Below are positions 11,251 through 22,307 of a stretch of 64,000 nucleotides of DNA, in pieces. The stretch's first letter is position 1; every line of letters begins with the position of its first letter. Position numbers and translations under genes: made by a program. Origin of the DNA: Sesbania bispinosa. Taxonomy: Eukaryota > Streptophyta > Magnoliopsida > Fabales > Fabaceae. The notes under the pieces are model-generated. The model did no database searches. It had not been told where the DNA came from and saw only the letters and a list, made by a program, of their open reading frames with translations. The stretch covers positions 2,294,001-2,358,000 of the forward strand of contig QLOH01000011.1 in NCBI GenBank assembly GCA_026901365.1, written 5' to 3'.

Positions 11251-12119
11251 CATACTTGCGGAACTCCTCTTTGCCCTTGGCTGTGCGGTTTCCAACAGAA
11301 ACACCAAAAGATGAACCACGCGGGTAGCCACCCACAAATGCTTCTGGAAACACCAAAAGCTGGGACCCATGACCAGCAACTTCAGCCACCAATCTCTCCG
11401 CTTTATCTGCACGCAAACTCCTTTAGAAATCAGAAAACTATTAACACTAAGACCCGTTTGTTGCACATGATAGGATATGATATGATAGGATAAGGGAGTT
11501 GGATAGTGACATGATAGGATAAGAGCAGGTTAAGCTCTTATCCTATCCCATGTTTGACGTACACCAGGATAAGAAGATAGATATGATTATTTTATCTTAT
11601 CCTACGTTTGAGATGGACAAATTATGATAGAATAGGATATAAAGAATATTAAAATGACAAAATTGCCCTTATTACAAATTTAAATATAATTTTATAGCAA
11701 ATTTAATTTAAATTATAATTTTTTATTTTCAACAAGCACACATAAAAAAAATATTTTTAATTAAAAATATTTAAATTTATTTTTTAAAAAAATAAAATTG
11801 ATAAAAATATTAAAATTAATATCAAAATTACCACAAAAAATCGTTATTGTAGATTATTTGTGCTAGTTAATTAAAATGATTTCATTACTACAAATTAACC
11901 TAAACATAAATAAAGTTTGCATGTCATAAATAAAGTTCTCATGTTGTTAACATAAACATAAATAAAGTTTGCATGTCATAAATAAAGTTCTCATGTCATT
12001 AACAAAAACATAAATAAAGTTCTCATGTCATAAGCAACATAAATAGTATTCATAAAATGTAACCATATACTAGACAACAAAGTCTTCTACTTAGCAAAAG
12101 AAAGTAATAGGAAAATAAA

Positions 12120-12999
12120 CTAGATCAATGATTTGACAAATGTAAGTCGTGCAGCTCCATTAAGGCCCCAAAACAGATGCAAACGATGGGGCACAGATAG
12201 TATTTTGTCTCCTGCCAAGATAATCTCCTGTTCTGTTAAATCCATGTTGCTTAACTCAATCATGAGGTTTCTAGAATCATCAAAGGCCTTGTCACTTTTG
12301 AGATCCCCAGCAGCTTCAGCCAATTTTCCTGAGCCTACTTCAATCATCTTTGCCAAATTATTTCCTACTTCAAGTAAGCTATCAGCAAGTGCATTAGCTC
12401 CTATGTTTCTCTTCCTTGAGTGACTTTGTGGTGGAGTGATGGAAGGTGATTGGGTCAAATCCACTCCAATATCATCAATCCCATTTTGTTCTTCCTCTTC
12501 TCTATCTAGCTCCTCAACAACATCACCGGGAGGAACACTTTCTTTCCCAGTAGCACGATCTTTTCCAAAAGCAAAAGCAAGTTTATCAAGAAGAGGGGTT
12601 GTTGCATACATACATGGCTCAGCATTTGGATAATGTAAAAATAAAGTCAAACAATTCGGTAGAGAGGAAAGTAATGAACACTAACCTTAACATACTCATT
12701 CCAACCTTAATCATTTTTTTGTCATCATCCCAACCAAACCCACTATCATACAATGTGTTATATATTCCCCTTAATCTCTTCATTGCAGATTCAATGTGTG
12801 GTTTAACCTTAATTCCACACCCCGGAAATTTTAGTTCTAATTTTGTTTCAGATGCTCTCAAAGTATGTGGTTTGAATTGTCCAGTATCACATCTTTGACC
12901 CAAGTTAATATCAAGAAAAGCCTCATCTTCCTCTTTAGACCATTGTCTACTATCTCTCTTTCTCTTGTTATTTTGTTGCATGTTGTTCTCAAAATCCAT
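12120..12999 (-). pseudogene. PIF/Harbinger Myb/SANT-like DNA-binding protein (ORF1)
   Basis: The minus-strand start is the ATG at 12997-12999. The first segment contains RQWSKEEDEAFLDI and, about 60 residues on, LRGIYNTLYDSGFGWDD, the pattern of the Myb/SANT-like domain (Myb_DNA-bind_3) of plant PIF ORF1 proteins. A GT at 12684-12685 could be a donor. The second segment, in another frame, carries AFGKDRATGKE, an acidic linker and a C-terminal region rich in Leu and Asp, ending at 12120. The family normally has a short block between GWDD and KDRATG that I could not find in one frame, so an intron or a frameshift lies at 12620-12690. ORF1 proteins partner the transposase for nuclear import and binding to the ends. 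Probably partly decayed. Confidence 0.7.
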
Positions 13000-13223
13000 T
13001 CCTATTTCATTAGCAAGTATTAAATTATAGATATTTAATGCAACATATTCCAATAAATTTCAATATATAAAGATGTCATAGAAGAAAGTAGTAGTTAAAA
13101 TTACAAAATATAGTCAAGGTCACAATACAAATTCAAAGATGTTCTGGACAAATACATAAGAAAAAAAGATAATAAAAAAAAGATTCAACTACAAAATAGT
13201 CTATCGATGTGTCTATTAGCAAG

Positions 13224-14567
13224 TCATTCATTCCACATTTGTGTTGCTAAGTTATCCCTCCAATTAGACCATTTTGTACTGGTCTCAGTAGTGCTGATAG
13301 GTTCAACATGTTCAATATCCTCATTATGCAGTTGTTCAACCAATTCTTCATTCATTTGCACTTCCATTGGGTCGGTTGGCATTTCTCTTCTAATAAAATT
13401 GTGTAAAAGACAACAAGCAATTATAGTGCGATTTTGAATTTTGATTGGATAAAAGGATAGACTCCTTAGAATAGGTCATCGCATTTTTAGTATTACAAAC
13501 GCTCTCTCTATCACATTTCTTGCCATAGAGTGTCTCATGTTGAACATATCTTCCTTATTTAATGGCGTGTACCCGCGTCTCCATTCACTGCGATGGTAGC
13601 GATGACCTCTAAATGGAGCAAGGAATCCTTGACAATTTGTATACCCAGCATCCACAAGATAATAGTACCCTATCATGAAATATAATTGTCAATTGTATAT
13701 ATTTATTTGCTCATTGTATACTGTATAAATTTTGTACATTACAAATTTCTTTACCTGTTGGAACTTTTAAACCGTTCCTCCTAGAAATGGCATCCCTCAA
13801 AACCCTTGAGTCAGATGCTGATCCTTCCCATCCCGGTAACACAAATATAAACTTCATATCCCTAACACACACCTAGGACATTGGTAGAGATATCCCCTTT
13901 TCGGTTACGATATCTTGGTTTATCAATTGCCGAGACATTAACTTCAATATGGGTTCCATCTAATGCCCCAAGACAACTCTATAAAAAGATTCCAATGAGT
14001 AAGTGAATGTTGTGTAGAAAAAAAGACTAAGCTATTAATCAGATATAGTACACCATCACCATACCTTAAACCATTTCCACAGTTCATCTAAGCAATCTTC
14101 AGGGACTGGGTCCGGTGCTCTAATAAGTGACTCATGCACACTATTCAATACTAAATTGAAGTATCTACTAACTGTTTCTCCAGATCGTTTAAACAAAAAC
14201 TTTATAACACGGTTTTTAGAATGATGTGCCAAAATGTGTAAGAACATAGCCACTTGTTAATAGTTACTAACCCGTCCTCTTTTAATGCACCTTCATTACG
14301 AAGGAGAACACATAATAAACGAAAGGATCTAATGTCCATCCGAAGTTGATCAACACATGTAACATCATCTCGGTTGATCAATCTATGTAAAAATTCTCCT
14401 CTTAAACCTTCCCTATCTATTGATTGCTGCCTAAGACATTCATTTTCATGATACCGGACTATATAATAACTGGCTAATATGAAAAATCCAGTACAAGCTC
14501 CAACCATCTCTAAAAACATTTCCTCCAACAATAAATATGCCATGATTTGACGCTGTCTCCGAGTCAT
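13224..14567 (-). pseudogene. PIF/Harbinger DDE transposase, frameshifted
   Basis: The protein starts at the ATG ending at 14567 (MTRRQRQIMAYLLL). It has the N-terminal helix-turn-helix region with CVDQLRMDIRSFRLLC, then MFLHILAHHSKNR and SGETVSRYFN. The catalytic core covers CLGALDGTHIEV (first Asp), PGWEGSASDSRVL (second Asp) and YYLVDAGYTN...GFLAPFRG, then RHSMARNVIERAF with the catalytic Glu. Introns appear at about 13990-14064 and 13680-13757. Damage: a frameshift near 14262 between GLVTI and AMFLHI, another near 13865 after NVLGVC, and TGA in place of Trp after LKMR near 13470. The frame then continues to a stop at 13224-13226. Motif order and length (about 400 codons) match plant PIF transposases. 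This copy is inactive. Confidence 0.88.
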
Positions 14568-15353
14568 GTTTACCTATAATAGATTTTTTTTTTTAAATTT
14601 AGAAATTTTATTTTTTACATATAATAAATAAGACAGCAAAAAAATATCAAATTTGCTATCAACAAACATTTATCAATTATCAACTATACATGGAGAGGTG
14701 AACATTACTTGCTCAAACACAACCAAACTATCAGAAATTCCTAAATTAGCTAGAAATAGAAAGAAGTAATGAGAATTAGCCATACCTTAAGTTTGGGGCT
14801 TGATATCCTGCAAGAAAAATTGAGGACGTGAAGTTAAAAGAAGATTTTGGTTAAAGGCAATAACTGTCAAAAGATTATAGTTCGTATACATCCAACATAA
14901 TTCAATTCAATCAATATATAAACCAAATGCATCGAGAACAGCGGCGTGAGTGAGTGAGAGGTTTCAGAGAGAAAGAAGGAGATACCAAAAACATCGGAGA
15001 CGAGAACAACGACGAGTTTGGACAAAGAGAGGGGCAACGACGAGAAAGAAAGAAAGGGAGGGAGGAGACTCACCGGAGTTGAGAAGTCATACTAAGAATG
15101 GAAGGGTCACTGCATGCAAGAGCTTCAGAGAGAAGATGGAAGGGCAAATGGGAAAGTAAAAAATAATCCTATCCTATCAATCTGTAACCCAGCCCCCCCC
15201 TTTAGGATAAAAAATACACTACCTGGTAGGATAGGATAAGCTGACATGATACATTTATCATATCATGTTGGTCCAACAAACACATGATATAAGACAGAAT
15301 AGGAAAAAATTATTCTATCATGTTCCTTATCAGGTCCACCAAACGGGCCCTAA

Positions 15354-16166
15354 GGGTCTATTTGGTGGACATGATATGATAGATGAGTTGGATAGCAACA
15401 AGATAGGATAAGAGCATGATAAACTCTTATCATATCCTATGTTTGATGTACACTAGGATAAGAGGTAGATAACATTATTTTATCTTATCATACGTTTGAA
15501 ATGGAAAGATGATGATATGATAAGATATAAAAAAATATTGATATGACAAAAATACCCTTATTATAAAATTAAATTAATTTTAATTTTAAATTTTTCAATA
15601 AACATACATGAATAAAAAATTTATTTATAAAAAAACTAAATTTAATAAAAAAATAAAATTATTAAAGAATATCAAAATTATTATAAAAAAGGGGAGTAGG
15701 AAGTGGAGTGGAGAGAGGAGATAGGGGGAGGGGACAGAGAGAGGGGAATCGAGTGGAGAGAGGCGAAATAGGAGAAGGGAGAGGGAGGAGAGAGAAAGAG
15801 GAAGAGAGGAGAGGAGAGGGGAGGGGAGGGAGAGATGGAGTGGAGAGAGAGGGGAAAGAGGGAACAAGAGAGAGAGGAAGGAGAGAGCGAGGAGAAAGAA
15901 AAAGGAAGAGAGGAGAGAGAGGGGAGAGAAAGTGAGGATAAATGAGGAAAAAAAAATTTATCCTATCCTATCACTCCTTAACCCAACTCTTTTTTTTTTT
16001 TACGGAAACTCTCTAACCCAACTCCCCTTAGGATAAGAATTAAAGGATGGGATAAGCCTAATAATAAAGTTATCATATTCTATTGGTGCAATAAATTACA
16101 CATAATAAGTGATAAGATAAGATAAAGTTATCATATTTTGTCTCTTATCTGTGTACCAAACGGGAC
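15354..16166. mobile_element. non-autonomous deletion derivative of the adjacent PIF/Harbinger
   Basis: The left end GGGTCTATTTGGTGGACATG and the right end TACCAAACGGGAC resemble the termini of the neighbouring 3.9 kb element. The first 250 bp align well with 11451-11700 (shared order of aggataagagca, ctcttatc, atgtttga, acgtacac). The coding interior is missing and a purine tract of about 250 bp (gagagaggag-type, 15687-15940) takes its place. The left flank uses the same TAA at 15351-15353 as the larger element, so the two abut. No TAA follows the right end. Frames read through the purine tract are artefacts. Confidence 0.8.
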
Positions 16167-16339
16167 GATTCTCATTTCACTTCACCTAAGAAACAATAGT
16201 GTAGGTTAAACAAAAAGAAAATGATCACCACAGAATCAAGCTTTCAAGATAAAATATTCTTGATCATAGGATCTATATATTTGAGGCACCCAATATGGTA
16301 TTTACACAGAAAGACAGAGGAAATTTAATGTCAAAATGA

Positions 16340-17042
16340 AAAAAAGTTGGATCATGATCTTGTTTGGAATGGGTGTTTTCATATACAATCCAATTCAATC
16401 GAAAAACTGAAAATTGAATCAAGTCGAAATCCAAAAAATTGAAAACCGTAAAAATCGAAATTTATTTATTGGATTGGATTAGTTTCTGGATTCTGTGTTA
16501 AAAATCAATCCAATCCAAACCCAACTTATATATACATATATTATTACTTGTAAAATAATCATATATTTATGAAATTACTTATACTAATATACTTTTTATA
16601 ATTTTATTATCTAATATCATGTTAATATTTCTATAAATATATTAATTTAAATTTAGTTTTAAATTAGTTTCCATATCTCATGTCTTTCTTTTTTTATATA
16701 ATATTATTATATTTATTTTGATAAATATAGATTCCAATAAAAAATTAGTTTTAAATTAGTTTTCATATCTCATGTCTTTCTTTTTTTATATAATATTATT
16801 ATATTTATTTTAATAAATATAGATTCCAATAAAAAATGTTGACTATTATTTCATAAGTTTATCACTTTTATCTATTATTTATTGTCTCTTTAAAAAATTG
16901 AAAACAGATCCAATCTAATTTAAATTGGATCGAATTTGAAAAATATCAAAATTGATCGAATAATAAAATAATGAAACCCCAATAATTGAATATTGGATAT
17001 TTTTTACCTCAAAATTAACCCAAACTAAACCGCGAACATCCT
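16340..17042. mobile_element. AT-rich TIR element in intron 1, with internal duplication
   Basis: Alignment with intron 1 of the intact gene breaks near 16340. The insert starts with ccaattcaatcgaaaaactg-type words and ends near 17036 with complementary ccaaactaaaccgcgaac, suggesting degenerate inverted ends. A block of about 99 bp beginning ttagttttaaattagttt is duplicated in tandem at about 16648-16838 with few differences. No coding potential. Confidence 0.45.
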
Positions 17043-17940
17043 ATTTGTTGGTGTATCATTCACGGGAAGGATTTTAGCCTAGTTGGGGCCTTTGCCCCTC
17101 CCCATATAATAAAAAATAAAAAAAAAACAAAAAAAGGTAATGTGTTTGTACTTTTTTTAGGAAGTAATGTGTTTGGACTTTGGATCGATAGAGAGTGGAA
17201 AACTGATTATACCTATTAAAATAATTAATTTAAACATAATTTGGAGTTATTTTTTACTATATCCTCCACTCCAAACCCGATATGAAAGATTATTATTTCT
17301 ATGTTCCGTTAAAAAAAAAAATTGTTTCTATGTCCCAATTTTTTTTAAAAAAATTACACATCAGCTACTTTTAGTTTAAGAGAGATGTGGAATTAATATA
17401 ATGTGTAATTTTTATATTTATAAATAAAAATTATATTATTATAATAATTAATTTTTTAATTAATCTTTAGATAAATAATATCATATAATTTGCTGATAAT
17501 GTGATTATTAGGTTTTTCTATTTATAAATAAAAAATTACATTATTATAATAAAAAAATTAATTCAAGTTTTAATTCATGTTAAGATAAATAGTTTGTATA
17601 ATTTTATTAATTTACTGATAAGGTGATTATTACATTTTTATATTTATATTAACCTAAAGTAAATAATTTATATATTAAAATAATTAATTATGATAATAAA
17701 AAATATAAATAAAGAATAATACATGGACATTAAGTCCATTTTGATAATTATATACTACAAAGCAATTTTTATAATGAATATCCAAATAAATTTTTCTGTA
17801 AAAGTCACTTATCTAACACAGGTTATCCAAATAAATCCACGTTACTTCAAAATTAATTTTACACAAATCAATTTTACATAATTAATTTAATTAAAAATCA
17901 ATTCTAACAAAGCAAAACCAAACACATACTAAAAGCTATA
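17043..17940. other. AT-rich filler in intron 1
   Basis: A cytosine-rich phrase (ggcctttgcccctccccat) followed by an A-run at 17107-17136 could be the tail of a retroposed sequence. The remainder is AT-rich, with recurrent ttataaataaaaaattac words near 17420 and 17520. Matching to the intact intron resumes near 17940 (acaaaggtagaaaaaat). No gene was seen. Confidence 0.35.
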
Positions 17941-18179
17941 AAGACAAAGGTAGAAAAAATTTTGAGAGAAAAATAACAATTGTTGGATGAAACAGCAAGG
18001 TTTTTTTTTTTTTTTTTTAGGAAAAGGGCAAGTAAAAGATATTGGATCATTGGGAAAGAACCTAAAGTAGCGGGAGTATCGTAGAAGATGGTGGAGGCCT
18101 GGATAACTGTGGCTCAGACTGTGAGTGCATTGAAATCGGAACCATAAGAGCCGGACATTCAACAAGGTAATTAAGGTTT

Positions 18180-19122
18180 GGGCTTTGCTCCGGTACCCTT
18201 GGTAAGTGAAGGGTTTTGAAACCCTTCCACATGGACTAATACCATTTGTTTTTCAGTGGCTTAGTCACGTGACATGCTCCGCTTCCACATCTTGCGGTTG
18301 TTGCAATTTAATCGTCCTTTAATCAAATAATTGTAATAAAATATTTATTAAAATTTAAGTAGGAAAACAAAATTAGAATTAGAAAATTCGTAATTGAAAT
18401 TTGTGAATCATTTTCCTTTTTGTGATTTTGTTCGGCTTTCTTCATAAGCTATTCTTTCCCTCCCCCTCATTCTATCTCGTGCTCCATGGTTTTCTTTTTG
18501 TTTGCCTTTTTATCGAAGTGAAAAACAATAGTTGCTTGTTTACCTTTTAATCGATCAACCATAGTGTTTAAAGCAGTTTGTTTCTTTCGTGAATTCATTT
18601 TAGGGTTTCTTTTCCCTTCTGTGTTACAAAGTATTGTTGACTATTTCGTTCAATCATTGTCGTTCTTCTTCCTTCAATGAAACTGTTATTTCATCGTTCG
18701 ACAAAGCCACAAATCTGGAAAACATAAGAAGGATTCCTGTAAACAATTACATCAACACGCGCGGAAGGAAAATTATCAATGAAATGAAACGCGCGGAAGA
18801 GAGACCAAAAAAATTGGGGAAATCACTCAACATGAAAAGATCAGAAACAACCTTCAAACAGAACTGTACTATTATACCGGTAGAAAATTACAAAGTTAAA
18901 AGTATTAATCATTTTATAGTTTTAATATTTCATAAAATGAAAAAATATATATTTTAATAGAAATAGAAATAATTATACAATTGCATAATAATAAGAGGAC
19001 TTAATTACAAACGAGAAAAAAATCAAGTCAGAACAAACTCACGTGATTGCTTTCATATGCGGAGGTATACGGTGGAAGGGTACCTAAACCCTTCAATTAA
19101 CCAGGGTACTGGAGAAATTTCC
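18180..19122. mobile_element. MULE-like non-autonomous element nested in the hAT
   Basis: The inverted ends are gggctttgctccggtaccct on the left and, reading inward from the right, ggaaatttctccagtaccct. The similarity continues for about 50 bp on each side (gaagggttt...acccttccac). The flanking 9 bp are ttaaggttt (18171-18179) and ttaaggtta (19123-19131), matching at eight of nine positions and typical of Mutator. The interior encodes no transposase. A 107-codon plus-strand frame at 18634-18957 has no recognisable domain. Confidence 0.8.
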
Positions 19123-19361
19123 TTAAGGTTATTGCCTAGAGCCTCCAAATTTATAAGCCCTCCAATTATTTTAATAGTTGTATTATTGATATAAATTATT
19201 TTTAAAAAAATTAATAATGTTTGAGATAGGCCCTAATATTTTATAAGACCCATATCTTACATTTTGTATATCTCTTTTTTTTTTCTTATCATTTAAACTA
19301 CTTAAAAGTCCATAACCCATTTGTTAGTTTTTGTAAATGAAAAGTCACTCAACACTCAACA

Positions 19362-19955
19362 GTGAGTTTCCTTGTATCGGTAGTATTGTTAAACCCATAT
19401 ATCATAGAAAAAAATGAGCCATCTCATTATTTTTTGTATATATTAGATCAGTCTATTTTTTCTATTGAGAGTCGATTTGAACAATTTTTAGAATATGAAA
19501 ACATGTTTGGTTTTTTATTTGACTCAAATAAATTTAAAACTTTAGGGGAAGATGAATTGAAAAAATATATCAATCTTTAAAAGATTTTGAGTTTTGAGGA
19601 CCATTCTGATATTGATGGTCTTGATTTGTTTTCAGAATTAAAGTTATTGAAAGAAATTATAACAAATGAAATTAACACACCATTAAAAATATTGAACTAT
19701 ATAAAAAGATTAGGTTCTTTTCCAAATACATACATTGTTTATAAAATATTATTAGCATTACCTATAACTGTCGCGACCGCTGAAAGAAGCTTTTCAAAAT
19801 TAAAATTAATTAAATCATATTTAAGATCAACTATGCTACAAGATAGATTGAATAGGTTAGCTATATTATCTATTGAGAGTGAGATGTTAGAATTACTTGA
19901 TTATAAAACTTTAATAAATAATTTTGTAGCTAAAAAAACTAGAAAAATAACATAA
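19362..19955 (+). pseudogene. hAT transposase C-terminal dimerisation domain, relic
   Basis: The segment 19587-19955 contains LPITVATAERSFSKLKLIKS followed by YLRSTMLQDRLNRLAILSIE. This is the hallmark C-terminal dimerisation region (Dimer_Tnp_hAT) of plant hAT transposases, with the AERSFSKLKLIK core intact. A preceding frame at 19362-19580 is probably the same protein further upstream, separated by a stop. The zinc finger and the DDE catalytic region are absent. The gene lies in the same orientation as the element and ends just before its right subterminal region. Confidence 0.85.
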
Positions 19956-20109
19956 AAATTATTAGTCTATATTAACATGGGTCCCTGTCTTAATTTTTGC
20001 CTAAGACCCTGAAATTCCTAGATACGACTCTGGAACCCATGTCCACCTCGGCGAATTCTAGCCCATCGTTGATGGTTGGGGTTGTTGTTACAAGTGCCAC
20101 GTCTTCTAC

Positions 20110-20777
20110 TTAACTGATTACGCTGACGTTCCTCCCCAACCCTAGAGGCTAGAGCGCCGCTGTTTCCTCCCCCAACTCAAGGGGGCTTTCTCCCTCCAAG
20201 GGAGGGTTTTCTACTCACTCTAGGTGAGTTTTTCTCTCTCTCTTTAGTGGGAGTTTTGTTATTTTTTCTTCCACTTTCTTCTCATTTCTCCATCCCGCCA
20301 CCACCTCTTCCTCCCCTTTCCAGCCACCATCTTCATAACCTTTGACTCCTCTCCTATTTAGTGAGATTCTGTTAGAGCCATCATTTTGCAACACTAATAT
20401 ACTTAGACTGCTGCCTTCAATGCTCTTCCACCATTAGAGCTCATTTTGCAGTGTTGTTTTACTCAGATGGATTGTAGATGATGTTGTGGGTTTTTGCTTG
20501 AGGTTGATGCTGGACATGTGCTGATCCGGAAGGAATAAAAGAAAAAAAATAAAATAAAATGTCCTGGGTTGTTTCAGTATCTTTGTGTAATAGGAGACTT
20601 TGTTTTTTGTTGTTATTATTAGGATTGCTAAATAGTTTACATTATCTGAGTATGCGTGCTTGTTTTGTTGTTTTGATTTGTAGTGTACTGCTGTAATACT
20701 CTTTATTTAGCATTCTCAAGCTTTGTAAGTGTCGTTTGACATCTTTCAATGAATGATCCTTTGACCAAAAAAAAAAA
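20110..20777 (+). mobile_element. short LINE-like retroposed insertion with poly(A) at the nitrilase start codon
   Basis: It is flanked by 18-bp direct repeats aagtgccacgtcttctac (20092-20109) and aagtgccatgtcttctac (20778-20795), which differ at one base. It ends with aatgaatgatcctttgacc plus a run of A. A long target duplication and a 3' poly(A) are hallmarks of target-primed reverse transcription. The 5' part (ccctagaggctagagcgccg and a C/T-rich leader) resembles LINE 5' regions and the 3' part is T/G-rich like LINE tails, with no ORF2 between. It may be an internally deleted LINE or a retroposed non-coding RNA. The duplication spans the nitrilase ATG: the outer copy keeps CAT (ATG), the inner one reads CAC. 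Confidence 0.8.
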
Positions 20778-20795
20778 AAGTGCCATGTCTTCTAC

Positions 20796-21791
20796 AATTC
20801 AACTCGATCTGTTCTTCTTCAGCTCCATAAAAAGGTAGACTATTTATATACATAATGTTTCCACACTTGATAATTTTAACTCCTATTTATTTAGAATAAA
20901 TGAGAAATATGAGTATTATAAAATACAAACATTTTCTTATTATTTTAAAAATGATTTAATGGATATACATAAAAAAAATTTACTTAGATTTTCAATGATA
21001 TGCTATCACAATTATTATTCATTGAGCTTAGTAATATATGAAATGTCATATTTATTAAATAATGTAAAGTGCATCATTGAATATTTGTGTAAAATTTTTG
21101 TACGTTAATAGTGTACATTATCATTAATCTCTTTGAATAATAGTGCAAAAAAATAATTAATGTATAAATAACATCACCCTAAAATTGTTTAGATATTATT
21201 TTGATTTATGACTGAAATATTTAGCTTAAAAAATATAGAAACTAATCCCATTGTTATTTGTTAAGAAAGTAATAAAAAAAGAATTAATTGATTTTAAAGT
21301 CTTTCTTATTATTTTGGTACGCAAAACTTTTGCATGTGTATCTATAAAAATTCGCCTGGATCTAATTAACTTTGGTGAATTTCCCTTCAAAAAAAATTGA
21401 TGAATTTAATTTTTAATTAAACTGTATGAAATTAATTTTGTTTTCCTAAATGGGCACATGCTGAAGTTATCCAGAATTCTAGAAATTAATATGCGAACCC
21501 GTATGGCACAGGAACTGTATTGTGTGGGAGTAATAAGTTATTTTTTTTTCTAGTTTTATAAGATAATATGTTTGTATCAAATTATAAACATTATAGTATA
21601 TAACAAACTATACAATAATGGACGTAAAAAAAAACTATACAATAATGATAATGAATATGGATAAGGTGTGAATGGAATTTAATAGGAAATAGAAAAACAA
21701 CTGATGGAATTGTTGCAATATATCATATTGTTGGATTTGCATGTTTTCAATATTGAATTACATAAAGAAAAAATAAATCAATAACTCTCAT
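20796..21791. other. 5' flank of nitrilase pseudogene, AT-rich
   Basis: The first 60 bp match the 5' leader of the intact gene (caattcaactc, cagctccata). On the minus strand the reading tatataaatag at about 20840-20850 is a good TATA-like match. Beyond that the DNA is AT-rich with no recognised gene or repeat until block D begins near 21792. Confidence 0.4.
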
Positions 21792-22307
21792 AAATTAAGA
21801 ACAAATAAAGATGTAAAATAAATAAATTGCATGAATATCCTCCCAAATAATAAAAAGACAGAGTAAGTTAAGTACATAAAGTAAAGCTCTCATCAGTCAT
21901 ATTTGCTCTTCTTCTATGTAACAATAATATAATTAAGAAAAGATATGCTTGAAATATTTAAATTGTAATTAATATGTTTTAATTAATGTTATATATTGAA
22001 TGAATAATGAAAGAAAGTAAAATAACACTAAAGCAAAGTAGTCACTTACCTCAGAAAGGGTTGGACTCTTCAGTTGCATATTGAAACAAAATGTTAAGAA
22101 TGACTATGACTATTAATCCCTTCGAATAGAAAATTTTAATAAGTTGAAGAGACAAAAAAAAAAAAGGTATATTAAATGCACCTAATTTAGTTGCAAATTC
22201 AATATATAAGATCTTGTAACTCTTCATACCATGACCAGGCACTGCTAAATACATTTAACAACAAATTGTTTTTGGTATATAAACCAAAAAATTTTGGTAT
22301 AGACTAA
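21792..22307. repeat. block D, left part (duplicated at 52340-52850)
   Basis: From aaattaagaacaaataaaga to aaattgtttttggtatat the sequence matches 52340-52850 at roughly 90 percent by eye, with small indels. On the minus strand, short exon-like stretches are conserved, with a splice-like tctgaggtaag near 22050 and the block around gcagtgcctggtcatggtat near 22240. I cannot assign a gene family. The match is interrupted at TAA (22305-22307) by the composite element and resumes at 36353. Confidence 0.75.

Larger units (their letters stand above)
11451..15350 (-). mobile_element. PIF/Harbinger element, 3.9 kb, in intron 1 of the nitrilase pseudogene
   Basis: The ends are inverted: GACCCGTTTGTTGCACATGA on the left and, read inward from the right, GGGCCCGTTTGGTGGACCTG. 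A TAA duplication lies at 11448-11450 and 15351-15353. Subterminal arrays of aggata/tatcct words fill the outer 200 bp. Both expected genes are present on the minus strand: a DDE transposase (13224-14567) and a Myb/SANT-like protein (12120-12999). Both ends and the target duplication are intact, but the transposase is broken, so this copy could move only in trans. It sits between exon 2 (11252-11406) and exon 1 (18062 onward) of the pseudogene. Confidence 0.92.
18146..20032 (+). mobile_element. hAT element inside nitrilase exon 1 (contains a MULE)
   Basis: The flanks are gaaccat at 18139-18145 and gaacccat at 20033-20040. The uninterrupted exon of the intact gene reads gaacccat once, so this is an 8-bp hAT-type duplication with one base lost on the left. 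The ends aagagccggac and (minus) cagagtcgtatc are degenerate hAT termini. The right subterminal part carries the ctaagaccctgaaattccta block seen in plant hAT relics. After removal of the nested MULE (18180-19122) and its target duplication the element is about 935 bp, and it encodes only a transposase remnant. Confidence 0.82.
5392..20100 (-). pseudogene. NIT4-type nitrilase pseudogene, exons split by transposons
   Basis: Five exon remnants match the intact copy at 57128-60881. Exon 5 is 5392-5543, exon 4 is 7117-7398, exon 3 is 8208-8498, exon 2 is 11252-11406 (truncated), and exon 1 is split into 18062-18145 and 20033-20100. Exons 3-5 keep GKHRKLMPT (catalytic Lys), AVICWEN (catalytic Cys), the tail DLDLGEIAK and good splice sites. 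Damage: the ATG is GTG at 20098-20100. An hAT element interrupts exon 1. The Arg codon after FNALTV is TGA. Exon 2 ends at FRKY because its last nine codons are replaced by a MITE. Exon 3 has a 3-base in-frame deletion (EVEL in place of EVDRL). Introns are swollen to about 14.7 kb in total by transposons. No functional enzyme is possible, although a partial transcript of exons 3-5 could still be made. Confidence 0.93.

Noticed and set aside
7043..11416. Treating the nitrilase exon remnants as a functional gene with unusual introns
   Set aside because: The lost ATG, the TGA in exon 1 and the replacement of HAAAIDVPG in exon 2 cannot be repaired by splicing.
15625..15935. Long open frames on both strands (Arg/Glu/Gly-rich and Leu/Ser/Pro-rich)
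   Set aside because: They come from a purine tract inside the non-autonomous PIF element. Low complexity and symmetric on both strands.
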